A stretch of DNA of 20,655 bases, from positions 1 through 20,655 of the forward strand of contig MCFE01001001.1 of the NCBI GenBank assembly GCA_002104905.1, given 5' to 3'. Source of the DNA: Basidiobolus meristosporus CBS 931.73. Its lineage: Eukaryota > Basidiobolomycota > Basidiobolomycetes > Basidiobolales > Basidiobolaceae. Below, one piece after another: positions 8,207 through 16,773 of the stretch (position 1 is its first letter; the number at the start of each line of letters is the position of its first letter). The notes below the pieces were generated by a model that ran no database searches, was not told the DNA's origin, and saw only the letters and a list, made by a program, of their open reading frames with translations. The position numbers were made by a program, and so were the translations under genes.

Positions 8207-10405
8207 ATTATCACTACTTGTTGATAAGTTCCTTATATCCAAATCACTTCATAAATTGCAACAGGGATATTATTAAAAAGCAAATGCATTGCCCCCAGTG
8301 GAATTCTTTTGCTCCAACAGATACCCTCCATCTTAAGTATCTCTGGTTTCTAATTAAATACATATTCCAGCCAATGACTTATTGCTTGCCAATTTTGCTG
8401 CAGTAGCAGGCTGACTTCTGCACATTCTCTCTGCATGAAGATGATGTTCTTACTGTTGGTGTTTGGGTAGTAATGATGTGTGTGGGTTATGGAATAAATC
8501 CCCTGGATCTCACACATTTGACAGCATTACCATCCATTGTGCCCAGAAAAGCCTGCTATCTTGCTGATGGCTGGGGTATTTCCAATAAAGATAATAATAT
8601 GTGCTTTAAGATGACAGCCATTTACTGTTATCCTGCAGGAAAGCATACAAAGCTCATCCAGCAAGCAATACAGGTAGCTATTCAGGTTGGATGGTGGTTT
8701 AGGCCCAGAAATCAGTGAGACTACCATACAATCTTGGCTCTAGTACCATAAGCTAGGCAGCAGATCCAGGCTGATGAGAATTAATGATCAGCAGGATTTG
8801 CTGGTAGAGCACTGGTTTGATGAGAATCCATCATGTGCCACAGCAAAGGCATGGTCATACATACCATCAAAGTAGCCCTTGTTTCTTAGCTGTGTGTAAT
8901 GCTTATCACCAAATATATTGGATATGTTTACGCTTGATTTATACTAAGATAGCTTGCCTTGTATTTGCCAGAATAAAAGCGCCTCTGCACTCTAGAAGGT
9001 CTGTTAGACCTGACTGGGAAGGTATCCACAAGAATCCTGATATGGAACTGGTTGCTGATCACTCTGGGATGTGAAAGTCTATTGGAGCTTCTGAACTTGG
9101 TATTTCAAGCTTACTCTGAGGCAATTATAACCTCTGTAAGGTGGCTTACAATTGCTGTTAGCCAGGAATGAAAGCTTCCAGGACCTTTGTTGCAATGAAT
9201 AGTGAAATGAAACCTTGTAGGGCACTAGTTCTTGTAATAGTAGAGAAGCTTAACAAGGGATCTCTGAGAGTAGATTGGGGCAGATGGTCCACAGTGCTTG
9301 GGATAGATCTCCTCTAATTTGTCAAAAGGAAGTCCAGTGGTTGTGATGGAATTGATGAGAAAAGACCACTCCAATGAGTAAGTCATATTTGACCTAATAC
9401 AACATTAAGTGGAGGTGATATGAATGGATTCAGTCCAATCAGCTTAATTTGTCTGATATTGCACTTTGATGCATGTCAGATCAACATGCGTGGTTCAGAG
9501 CAAAACTTCCGGCACTCACAAAACTACTCATTTAGACACAGGTCCACTGGAGCAGGCCAAGTTGCCTCAACATTTAACATCACATTAGACTTAGCCAAGG
9601 GCTTTGCCAATGCATCAAGTTCTGCCTGCACATACCATTTCACCTGACAATCTGCAAGTTGCTTCTGGTGAACTGACTGACAATGACCAACATGAAGTGG
9701 CTGTGCTACCAGAGTTTTGGCAAGTAAAAGAACGTGTCAGAGTGTGGCACTCCAGACTGGTTCCATTATATCATATGGAGCAATTCAGCATGGCCAAGCT
9801 CTAGCATTGCACTCATCAGCAAGGAGGCAAAATACTGACTATAAGTATACAAGTAGCCAAGATGATATTCAACAAGGAAGTTGTTGAAGTATGCAAAGTG
9901 AATAACCACACAATGCTTCAGTGATAATTCCAGTGAGAAAAAAACCTAGGTGAAGATAATGCAATGGCATTGAATTGTTACCATTTGTCACAATCCAAAC
10001 AATGCATTTTTTTTGCAATCCAAATCAAGCCATTGCAAGTTAGTGATCACTCTATTTTTGATATAGGTAATAGCAAGGCTGTCTCACACTTGAGACAGAG
10101 ACCCTGCAATTAGCACCCTGAATATATATACATCATCTGTAATACTAGTGCAGCCATTTGGTCTAATTTGCACCTACATAATTTGTTGCATGCTTGCAAT
10201 AGCACCTTGTCTAATTGTGAAGATCAGGGACTTACTTGCTCAGTGGGCAGAGTGGGATATTTGATGGCAAATCAGGTAGCTTGTGTATGGGCCAATGGGT
10301 CAATTGGGGGCTGAAGGCTCCAGGATACTTTTGGACCAATTAACCACTGAGATACCATCCAATTGGAGTGATAGTAACCAAGATGGTAAGTATCTATGTG
10401 ATTTG
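8207..10405. other. Unassigned AT-rich region
   Basis: No recognisable gene or element over 2.2 kb. The longest real ATG frames on the plus strand are short: 8473-8718 (81 residues, MMCVGYGINPLDLTHLTALP...), 9420-9647 (75) and 9604-9804 (66, overlapping in another frame). A short signal-peptide-like start MKMMFLLLVFG at about 8434-8466 ends in a stop. None has a motif I can name, and codon use and CpG content look like the decayed repeats around them. A gene broken into several small exons cannot be excluded. Confidence 0.5.
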
Positions 10406-10753
10406 TGTTGAAATGTTAGAGAGAAGTATTGGAAGTGGAATGGAGAATTAGAAGATTTCCATGATATTCACTTGCTGCTTTATTGGGTTGCAATATAATT
10501 TTTATATTTATTGCAAACTACATACATATAGCTACTTGTTGACTGTTAGGGGAGTCTTGGGAGTACATGTGCCAAGTTTCAGCTCATTTGAACAAGTTTC
10601 AGATTTTTCTAAAACTCTGTACTTCACTAGTTTCTAATAAATTGCAAATATCTTACAAACTAATTTCTAAGTTAATACTCTGAAATATGACATTTAACTA
10701 ATTGCTAGTACATAATACATCAATAATTAGGTGGACTCCTGGATATTTCAACA
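10406..10753 (-). mobile_element. Solo LTR of a divergent copia subfamily (348 bp)
   Basis: Read on the minus strand it starts TGTTGAAATATCCAGG (10753 end) and ends CTCTAACATTTCAACA (10406 end), with TGTTGAAAT/ATTTCAACA inverted termini. Its length equals that of the copia LTRs. AATAAA falls at offset ~269 (10484-10479) against 272 in the LTR at 1084. The segment AAACTTGGCACATGTACTCCCAAGAC at offset ~171 parallels AAACTTGGCACACATGCTCTTGGGACC at offset ~175. The rest is strongly diverged. Flanks ATTTG and GTTCA do not match, so no target duplication survives. Confidence 0.8.
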
Positions 10754-10811
10754 GTTCAAAGTGTGATACATATTTATTTCTATTTATATCAAAGAAGCAT
10801 ATCCAGATACC

Positions 10812-11449
10812 AGATCTTACCTACCACAGTAGTGGTATCCAATTGAGCATGTGATGCAAACATTACAAGTCGGCACAATCATCCATGCTAGCCTCATTGC
10901 ATCAGATTGTGTTATAGTGTGCAAGATTGTCCCACATAGTACAAAATTGTCAATGAGCAATCCTGCCTACTGGTAGCTTTAATTTTGTGCCCAATTGCGC
11001 TTTGCAACTGCAGATTGGACTGCACACCCTGGCATGGTATAATGGAACAAGTCTTTTTAATCAAAAAATACTATGGCCTCCTGCTTACTAACCGCTATAA
11101 ATGCACACACCTGCCATAAATGACATATTTCTATCACCTCAACTTTGCAGCGTTTTATTGCAATACTTGCAAAGTTGACATATACCTTATATTACCGGTT
11201 ACATATACATCTTGCAAACATATGCTTGGTTGCCACCACTTCTGCAATGAATACTTCATGACTATCCACAAAGAACTTTTTGGTATTTAGTCCATATACT
11301 CCTTCTCTCTGCTGGATTCTAACCCCCCTTATTAGTGCACTCTGGCTCTTGTTAGTGTCAATTTGTATTGACTGGTGAAGAAATTGGCCTGCGACCAACA
11401 AAATCCAGCATACCTTGGTAGAGTCTTCCTAATAGCATATAGTTGTTTG
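10812..11449 (+). repeat. Direct repeat, copy 2 (~640 bp)
   Basis: Same-orientation partner of 6516-7168, about 4.3 kb downstream. The match runs to GTTGTTTG at 11442-11449, where a copia LTR begins, so this copy is cut at its right end. It retains a few more CpG sites than copy 1 (ACCGCTA, ACCGGTTA, CTGCGACC). Confidence 0.75.
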
Positions 11450-11797
11450 TGTTGTAAAAATTTGTAATTCCACCTAAATATCTACCTAGCTTAGTCACTT
11501 AGATCATTACCTTCAAATTCAAAAAAGTACTAACCAAATTCCTTGTTGGGATTTACTTGGAATATTCTCACCAAAATACCAGATGCCCAGATCATGAAAA
11601 CTCTCAAAGTTTTCCAAAAAGCCCCAAACTTTGCACACATGTTCTTGGGACCTTCCTTAACCTACTCTACATATTTGTAATGTCAAGACCATGTAAAAGT
11701 ATAAGTACTACTTTTCATTCAATAAATCATTATATTAATACTACATACTCCACTTGTCCTCCCAATCACCCCCAATATCTCCAGGACTCTTACAATA
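11450..11797 (+). mobile_element. Copia LTR, plus strand (348 bp)
   Basis: Starts TGTTGTAAAAATTTG and ends GACTCTTACAATA (terminal CAACA altered to CAATA). It is collinear with the LTR at 1084-1432, including AATAAA near 11722 and CTTGGGACCTTCCTTAACCTA. Left of it is direct repeat copy 2; right of it is a minus-strand copia RNase H fragment. The flanks GTTTG and GAAAG do not match, so the junction reflects a rearrangement or a lost duplication rather than a clean insertion. Confidence 0.88.
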
Positions 11798-12323
11798 GAA
11801 AGTGCTATGGTTGGTTGCCCTCTTGAATTCTACAAAATTGCTCCTTGACAGTAAAGAAAGGTGTATCCTGTGGTAGATCATCTGTCTTCAAAATTCTGTC
11901 CCCAATCAGCATCAGAATATCCCACAAGATCCTGTCCTCAATCCTTATAAGTGTATCTTAGGCAGATATCAGCAGTTCCTTTTAGGTATCTAAGTATCTG
12001 CTTAACTGCTGCATATGATCAGATCCATAGCTCTGATTATGCTGGCTGACAACTCCCACTGAATATGAGATATCTATACATTTTCCAAGCATGATATACA
12101 TCAGACTGTCAACTGTAGACTGATAAGGAAAGTCAGGGCTTTCAGATGGCATCAAACTCTCTTGATTTGGTTGAGTTATGACCAAGTTAAGATTTGTCTC
12201 CATTGGGGTAGCTGCTGGTTTACAGTCTTTTATTTGGTTCTTTTTTTGTGTATCTTGAATATACTTGGATTGGCTTAGGGCAATATGCTGGGTACTTATG
12301 TATATGGAGAACATTATCCCTAA
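11798..12323 (-). pseudogene. Copia RT/RNase H fragment, decayed
   Basis: Minus-strand copia piece starting (3' side) inside the RNase H ALSTTEAE codons next to the LTR, and ending in the RT thumb region (LGIMFSIYIST, equivalent to LGIKFSIDRST). In between lie QSKYIQDTQKKNQIKDCKPA and DISYSVGVVSQHNQSYGSD. Several frame breaks are present. The fragment equals bases ~210-730 of the plus copy at the window start, inverted. Confidence 0.88.
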
Positions 12324-12510
12324 GTAAACCTTGGATGAGTAACTTAGAGCAGGATATGAAGCAGCTGAATATATGGACACCCATATTATTCAGACAAGCT
12401 ATGAAGACCACTAGAAGGATAAGTGCTATACTGGACATAAGACCTTTTATTTGGTTGTAACTGCTGCAGAGCTAGGGTATCAAAGTATTGACCCAAAATG
12501 ACAGCACACA
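12324..12510 (+). pseudogene. Gypsy gag-protease fragment
   Basis: About 185 bp that align with 17998-18184 of the gypsy polyprotein gene: GATGAGTAACTTAGAGCA against GATGAGCAGCTTAGAACA, then AATATATGGACACCCATATTATTCAGAC, GAAGACCAC, ATAAGACCTT, TTGTAACTGCTG, and GGGTAT...GACCC. It stops just before the protease DSGS codons. It is squeezed between an inverted copia fragment and a plus-strand copia fragment and has stops in frame. Confidence 0.8.
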
Positions 12511-12512
12511 TC

Positions 12513-13578
12513 CCAATAGAGCACTTTGTAGTTCTACTCAATTGAATCATTGTATAGATATAGACTAAGCATAGGACATCTAAGAATATTTGGGGATACA
12601 GCATATGACACAAAACTGCCTGGGGATTGGCAAAATCTGAGCCAAAAGTATAAAATGCATATTTTTGGCTAATGCAATGAGAGTAAAGTATAGAGGCTCT
12701 ACAATTCCATATCAAAGAAGCTGATCAAGTCCAAGGCTTGGCTGTTTGATATGAATTAAATATTATCACAAAAAATGTTTACAGATGACGACAAAAATCT
12801 GCTCTTACATCCACCAATAGTCAGGATAGAATTACAGTAAAACAGTGAAGACTGTTTCATTCCTGTGGAATCTACACCCATGATGCAGCCTGAGTCAGTG
12901 CCCAGGAGTAGCCCAGATGTAATCATTCCAGTAGCACAAACCAGGAGATCTAACTGGACCAAAAATAGCCCAAAGTACTATATTGATGAGGGTAAAAACT
13001 TAGCCTATGCCTCCTCTGTCCATATTGGTGGGCAGCAGACTGTAAAAGAGGCCCTAAATAGCTCCCAGACAAAGCTTTGGAGATCTGCAATGACAGAGAT
13101 ATATCAGACCCTGATGGATAATCACACTTAGGTTGTAGTTGAATTACCAATCAACCGGAAGCCCATTGCATGCAGAAGGGTCCTTATGACAATACACAGG
13201 GCTGGTGACACAGTTGAGAGATACAGAGCAAGACTTGTGGCCAAAGTCTACTCTCAAACAATAGAACTAAACTGTCCTGAGACCTTTGCACTGGTAGACA
13301 AGCCTAAATCCATCATATCAATACTGACTATTGCAGCCAAAATATGTTCTTTGTACTTCAAGTAGATGTAAAATTGCATTTGTGAATGGAGAGCTTGTGA
13401 GGATGTGTATATATGTCAGCCAGATGGGTTTGCTGATCAAGATAACCCCCACTTGATCTACAAGCTTAAAAAATCCAAATACAATTTCAAGCCATCACCA
13501 AGTGCCTGAATTGCAAGATAGATTTTTATTTAAAATCTTAGAGTTTCAAAGGGAGTAATGCTGACTACAATATATACT
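12513..13578 (+). pseudogene. Copia integrase C-terminus, linker and RT N-terminal half, decayed
   Basis: Plus-strand copia remnant. It opens with the integrase tail (GHLRIFGDTAYDTKLPGDWQ, about 12570-12630). The linker (about 12865-13131) follows with ESTPMMQPESVPRSSPDVII, RRSNWTKNSPKYYIDEG and KEALNSSQTKLWRSAMTEIY. RT comes next with ERYRARLVAKVYSQ, NCPETFALVDKPKS and CQPDGF. Many stops and indels. It supplies the uninterrupted version of the site hit by the solo LTR at 3196. At 13578 it is broken by a foldback element and resumes at 14188. Confidence 0.87.
13576..13578. repeat. 3-bp target duplication ACT (left), foldback A
   Basis: ACT here and ACA at 14185-14187 flank foldback A. The unbroken copia reads TATATACTATAAGCC, so one triplet is duplicated with one later change. 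Confidence 0.65.
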
Positions 13579-14184
13579 AGACTTATTCCATTGGATAGGG
13601 CCACATTGAGCCATGAGTGCCAAATGATGCCATAGTGTGCCAAGGAGGCTAAGTGAGCCTATACTTGGCCACAGGGTGTAAAACATAGCTTTGCTTCTTC
13701 ATGCAAAGTGACCCCTGTGTTTCACCCATTGTGCTGGAGAAAATCCATTTTTTGACCTTTTTTTGGATCAATGTTGTGCAGGATGTGTAAGACTACATTT
13801 AAATATCAGCCCTAAAGTAAAACCAATATAAAGCACTTATAGTGCCAGATTGTACCAGTGGACCAAGATACTGCCATGCATTTTTGTAACATGATACAAG
13901 CCACAGGAGCTAAATCCAGAGTGCCATGGGTACTGAGTACCAGATGCATGTCTTCAGTTCTTCTGTGCCCTTTCACATCCTGCACAACATTGATCCAGAA
14001 AAAAAGGTCAAAAAATGAATTTTCTCCAGAACAATGGGTTAAACACAGGGGCTGCTTTGCATAAAAATGAAGAGTAATGTTTCACGCTCCGTGGCCAAAT
14101 TTAGGTCTGCTCTGCCTTTCTAGCATTCAATGGCACTATTTGGCATCCATGGCTCAATGTGGCACTATCCAACAGAACAAGTCT
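13579..14184. mobile_element. Foldback element A (606 bp), non-autonomous
   Basis: Starts AGACTTATTCCATTGGATAG and ends CTATCCAACAGAACAAGTCT. It is collinear with foldback B over nearly its whole length, but ~128 bp from the inner left arm are absent: the sequence jumps near 13796 from GTAAGACTAC to ATTTAAATAT. The inverted arms are therefore unequal (left ~217 bp). No transposase or other sizeable frame with a known motif is present; the 68-residue frame at 13858-14064 is a by-product. Flanks ACT/ACA fit a 3-bp target duplication in copia RT. Confidence 0.88.
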
Positions 14185-14220
14185 ACAATAAGCCAGATGT
14201 AGTAAATGTGGTTAGATTAT
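14185..14220 (+). pseudogene. Copia RT sliver between two foldback elements
   Basis: After the duplicated triplet, ATAAGCCAGATGTAGTAAATG continues the copia RT directly from 13578 (compare ATAAGCCAGATAGAGCAAATC near base 52). It runs to TAT at 14218-14220, the left target triplet of foldback B. Confidence 0.85.
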
Positions 14221-14954
14221 AGACTTGTTCTGTTGGATAGGGCCACATTGAGCCATGAGTGCCAAATGATGCCATAGTGTGCCAGAGAGGTCAAGTGAGC
14301 CTACACTTGGCCACAGAGTGTGAAACATAGCTCTGCATCTTCATGCAAAGCAGCCCCTGTGTTTCACCCATTGTGTTGGAGAAAATCCATTTTTTGACCT
14401 TTTTTTGTGGATCAATGTCGCTCAGTATGTGTAAGAGCACAGGAGAACTGAAGATATGCATCTGGTACTCAATACCCATGGCACTCTGAATCTAGCTCCT
14501 GTAGCTTGTATCATGTCATAAAAATGAATGGCACTATCTTGGTCCACTGGTACTTTCGGGCACTATATTTAAATATTAGCCCTAAAGTAAGATCTATACA
14601 AAGCACTTAAAGTGCCAGATAGTACCAGTGGACCAAGATAGTGCCATTCATTTTTGTGACATGATACAAGCTACAGGAGATAGATTCAGGGTGCCATGGG
14701 TATTGAGTACCAGATGAATATCTTCAATCTGCTTGTGCTCTAACATATCCTGCACAACATTGATCCAAAAAAAAAGGTCAAAACATGGATTTTCTCCAAC
14801 ACAATGGGTGAAGCACAGGGGCTGCTTTGCATGAAGATGTGGAGCTATGTTTCACACCCTGTGGCCAGGTAGAGGCTCAATTGGCCTCTCTGGCACACTA
14901 TGGCATCATTTGGCACTCATGGCTCCATGTAGCACTATCCAACAGAACAAGTCT
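14221..14954. mobile_element. Foldback element B (734 bp), full-length palindrome
   Basis: Two 333-bp arms (14221-14553 and 14622-14954) are inverted copies of each other around a ~68-nt centre. The outermost 60 bp differ at 3 positions. Termini are AGACTTGTTCTGTTGG / CCAACAGAACAAGTCT. The short motif TGGCAC/GTGCCA recurs many times in both arms and could be a protein-binding repeat. There is no transposase, so any movement would need enzyme supplied from elsewhere. TAT flanks both ends (14218-14220, 14955-14957) and copia RT is continuous when the element and one triplet are removed. Superfamily is open: 3-bp duplications occur in PIF/Harbinger, CACTA and others, and the termini are not diagnostic. 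Confidence 0.92.
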
Positions 14955-15037
14955 TATCTCTATGTGTGAAGGATCATTAGCCATCAATAATCTAGAAACA
15001 TTGGAAGAGACTAAATCTAGCTTATCTAAAGAGCTCA
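14955..15037 (+). pseudogene. Copia RT fragment after foldback B
   Basis: TATCTCTATGTGTGAAGGATC...AATCTAGAAACATTGGAAGAGACTAAATCTAGC resumes the plus-strand copia (equivalent to bases ~88-170: YVDDLIIATNSLETLHETKSSL). The first TAT is the right target triplet. It ends abruptly near 15037, where copia sequence continues in the opposite orientation. Confidence 0.82.
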
Positions 15038-15561
15038 TCCTTACAAGTGTATCTTTGCAGGTATCAGCAGTTTCTTTTAGGTATCTAAAAATTTGCTTAA
15101 CCACTGCAATATGCTCAGACCCATTGTTCTGATTATGCTGTCTAACAACTCCCAATGAATGTGAGCCATCTAGACATGCACAAAGCATGATATAAGTTTA
15201 GCTGCTAATCATAGATTGATAAAGAAAGTCACAGCTATCAGATGGCACCAGGCTCTCTTGATTTGGTTGAGTTTTGACCAAGTTAAGGTTTGTCTCTATT
15301 GAGGTAGCTGCTGGTGTCTATTCTTTCATTTGGTACTTGTTTAGTCCATCTTGAATATCCTTGGATTGGCTTAGGGTGATGGTCTGGGTACTTCTGTCTA
15401 TAGAGAACTTTATCCCTCAGTACTAACTGAGTTCTCTTAGATTGTAAATCTTGAACCCTTTAGATAGGCCAGATTTAGTCTCTCCCAACATGTCTAGGTG
15501 ATTGGTAGCTATAATAAGATTATCCACATATAGGGCTAATAGTATACACTATAGTTAGCGT
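15038..15561 (-). pseudogene. Copia RT/RNase H fragment, inverted, cut by gypsy
   Basis: Minus-strand copia from the YKDSKQD region (15038) through RYLKETADTC, SHSLGVVRQHNQNNGSEH, the TPMET segment near 15300, and YVDD near 15520, to the NADYS codons at 15555. Many stops. The last copia base is at 15561/15562, where the gypsy LTR starts. The preceding five bases, AGCGT (15557-15561), are the predicted gypsy target duplication. Confidence 0.88.
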
Positions 15562-16632
15562 TGTAGTGGGGTGACAATGACACCCACTGACAGATGTGCT
15601 CATTCCCTTATTTTCTACTTCCCTATATCTCTACTACACTTATTTTAGTTTTATCCCATTTGTCTTACCCAATCAGTACTATCCCATAAGCCGGTTGACT
15701 ATCACACCTGCTTACCTTATTGCATAAGTTACCCCTCACTTTATGTAAGATTACTAGCTATAAGTACTTCTATATTAGGCAAGTACCCGCGCCAGTACCC
15801 GTGACACATGATCAGCCCGTGTCACCATCCCTACCATTTCCATACCATATATGGTATCCCCATGTTGCACAGGTTTCAGAATACTGATTCCTGATTGGTT
15901 GGATGTGCTGTGCCTCTTAGAACCTTCCGGCACCTACTTAGAACATTCTTAGGTCATTCTGATGTCATTAAGATTTCTATTGAACTCCGGAACCTTCTGG
16001 AACACCATGATTAGTAATCACTTAGCCAGTGAGAAAAGTATATAAGGGAGGCTATCCCTCAACAATAAATCATCATCCCTTTTATCAATATACCAACTTG
16101 TTGATTAGTGTGATCACTGCTACCTGCTGCTAACTGAACTTCCAACCCTAGACCACAGGACACTCCCAGGAAACCGCGCTGACAGCCAACTGACCTTGGA
16201 GGCACTACTTGTGAGGAATACTCAGAGTAGGTATCTTTTATTATATTTGATTCTTTCCCAAGTTTGTTCTTGTACAGGCAAAGATACTTTTCTGTCTTTG
16301 TAACTATTGACCACAGCTGCATTCTTATCAAGTCCCTGCTGGTGGAGTTTACAGTTGTTTTGACTTTGGAAGCTTTAGTACATTGTCATCTCAAAGGATG
16401 CTGAACCCAGCACATACTTTTGTTAAGACGCCAACTAAGTTGGGGATTGTAGCTCAATAGTTTTCCCTTGACAAGCTTGTGGCTTTATTCCCCTTCACAT
16501 TAGATTAGAGACAGAACCCAAGTATTCCTAGCAAGCTTTTGCCAGAGGTTATCGCACCCAGTGAACACCCCACACACAAAACACTTGAGAAGTGTTGGAC
16601 GTATCTCTCCCTTGGACCTATACACCACCGCA
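15562..16632 (+). mobile_element. Gypsy 5' LTR (~1071 bp)
   Basis: The left end TGTAGTGGGG is fixed by the break in copia sequence. The right end ...ACACCACCGCA lies 4 bp before the primer binding site and is supported by the older LTR at 5424-6223, which ends ...ATACCACCACA. TATA-type TATATAAG is at 16039-16046 and AATAAA at 16064-16069. By family logic U3 precedes the TATA box, and R-U5 is the unusually long remainder (~590 bp). It contains 13 CpG, against 1 in the older copy. The 3' LTR lies beyond the window. Confidence 0.85.
16039..16046 (+). promoter_or_regulatory. Putative TATA box of gypsy LTR promoter
   Basis: TATATAAG lies in the middle of the LTR, ~735 bp before the gag ATG. The older LTR has CATATAAG at the aligned place (near 5895), so the element is conserved. 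Confidence 0.5.
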
Positions 16633-16636
16633 TATT

Positions 16637-16653
16637 TGGCACCCAACGTGGGG
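16637..16653 (+). other. Gypsy primer binding site, tRNA-Lys-like
   Basis: TGGCACCCAACGTGGGG begins 4 bp after the LTR end. It differs at one base from the tRNA-Lys primer site TGGCGCCCAACGTGGGG known from retroviruses. It would pair with a tRNA 3' end reading CCCCACGTTGGGTGCCA. The identity of the host tRNA is inference. Confidence 0.7.
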
Positions 16654-16773
16654 GGTTCATACAAGCTCCCTAGGACCCAACAAGATTTACCTGAAGATTT
16701 GAGCTGTTATTCACCTATTGAAAAGAGACTACCGATATTACCAAGATTACAACACCAACATACCTGCCCAAAA

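Noticed and set aside
8473-8718. 81-residue plus-strand frame
   Set aside because: No recognisable motif, no promoter or splice pattern that I can defend, and the surrounding sequence is decayed repeat. Noted only inside the unassigned-region entry.
11043-11053. GGAACAAGTCT resembles the foldback right terminus
   Set aside because: Only ~10 bases match, with no arm, partner end or duplicated triplet nearby.
6516-11449. The direct repeats as LTRs of one known-type retrotransposon
   Set aside because: No PBS, PPT or pol motifs were seen between them and the TG...CA ends could not be located, so they are kept as unassigned repeats.
13858-14064. 68-residue frame inside foldback A, and similar frames in B (14291-14479, 14827-15132)
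   Set aside because: They read through palindrome arms, are not conserved as protein between A and B, and the last runs into copia sequence.
16442-16494. GGGGATTGTAGCTCAATAG resembles a tRNA 5' half with an A box, and ATTCCCC lies downstream
   Set aside because: No B box or anticodon arm at the right spacing, the stem would be only partly paired, and it lies inside the gypsy LTR.
16561-16773. N-terminal extension of the gypsy polyprotein from GTG at 16561
   Set aside because: It would start inside the LTR and run through the primer binding site. The first ATG after the PBS in frame is at 16774.
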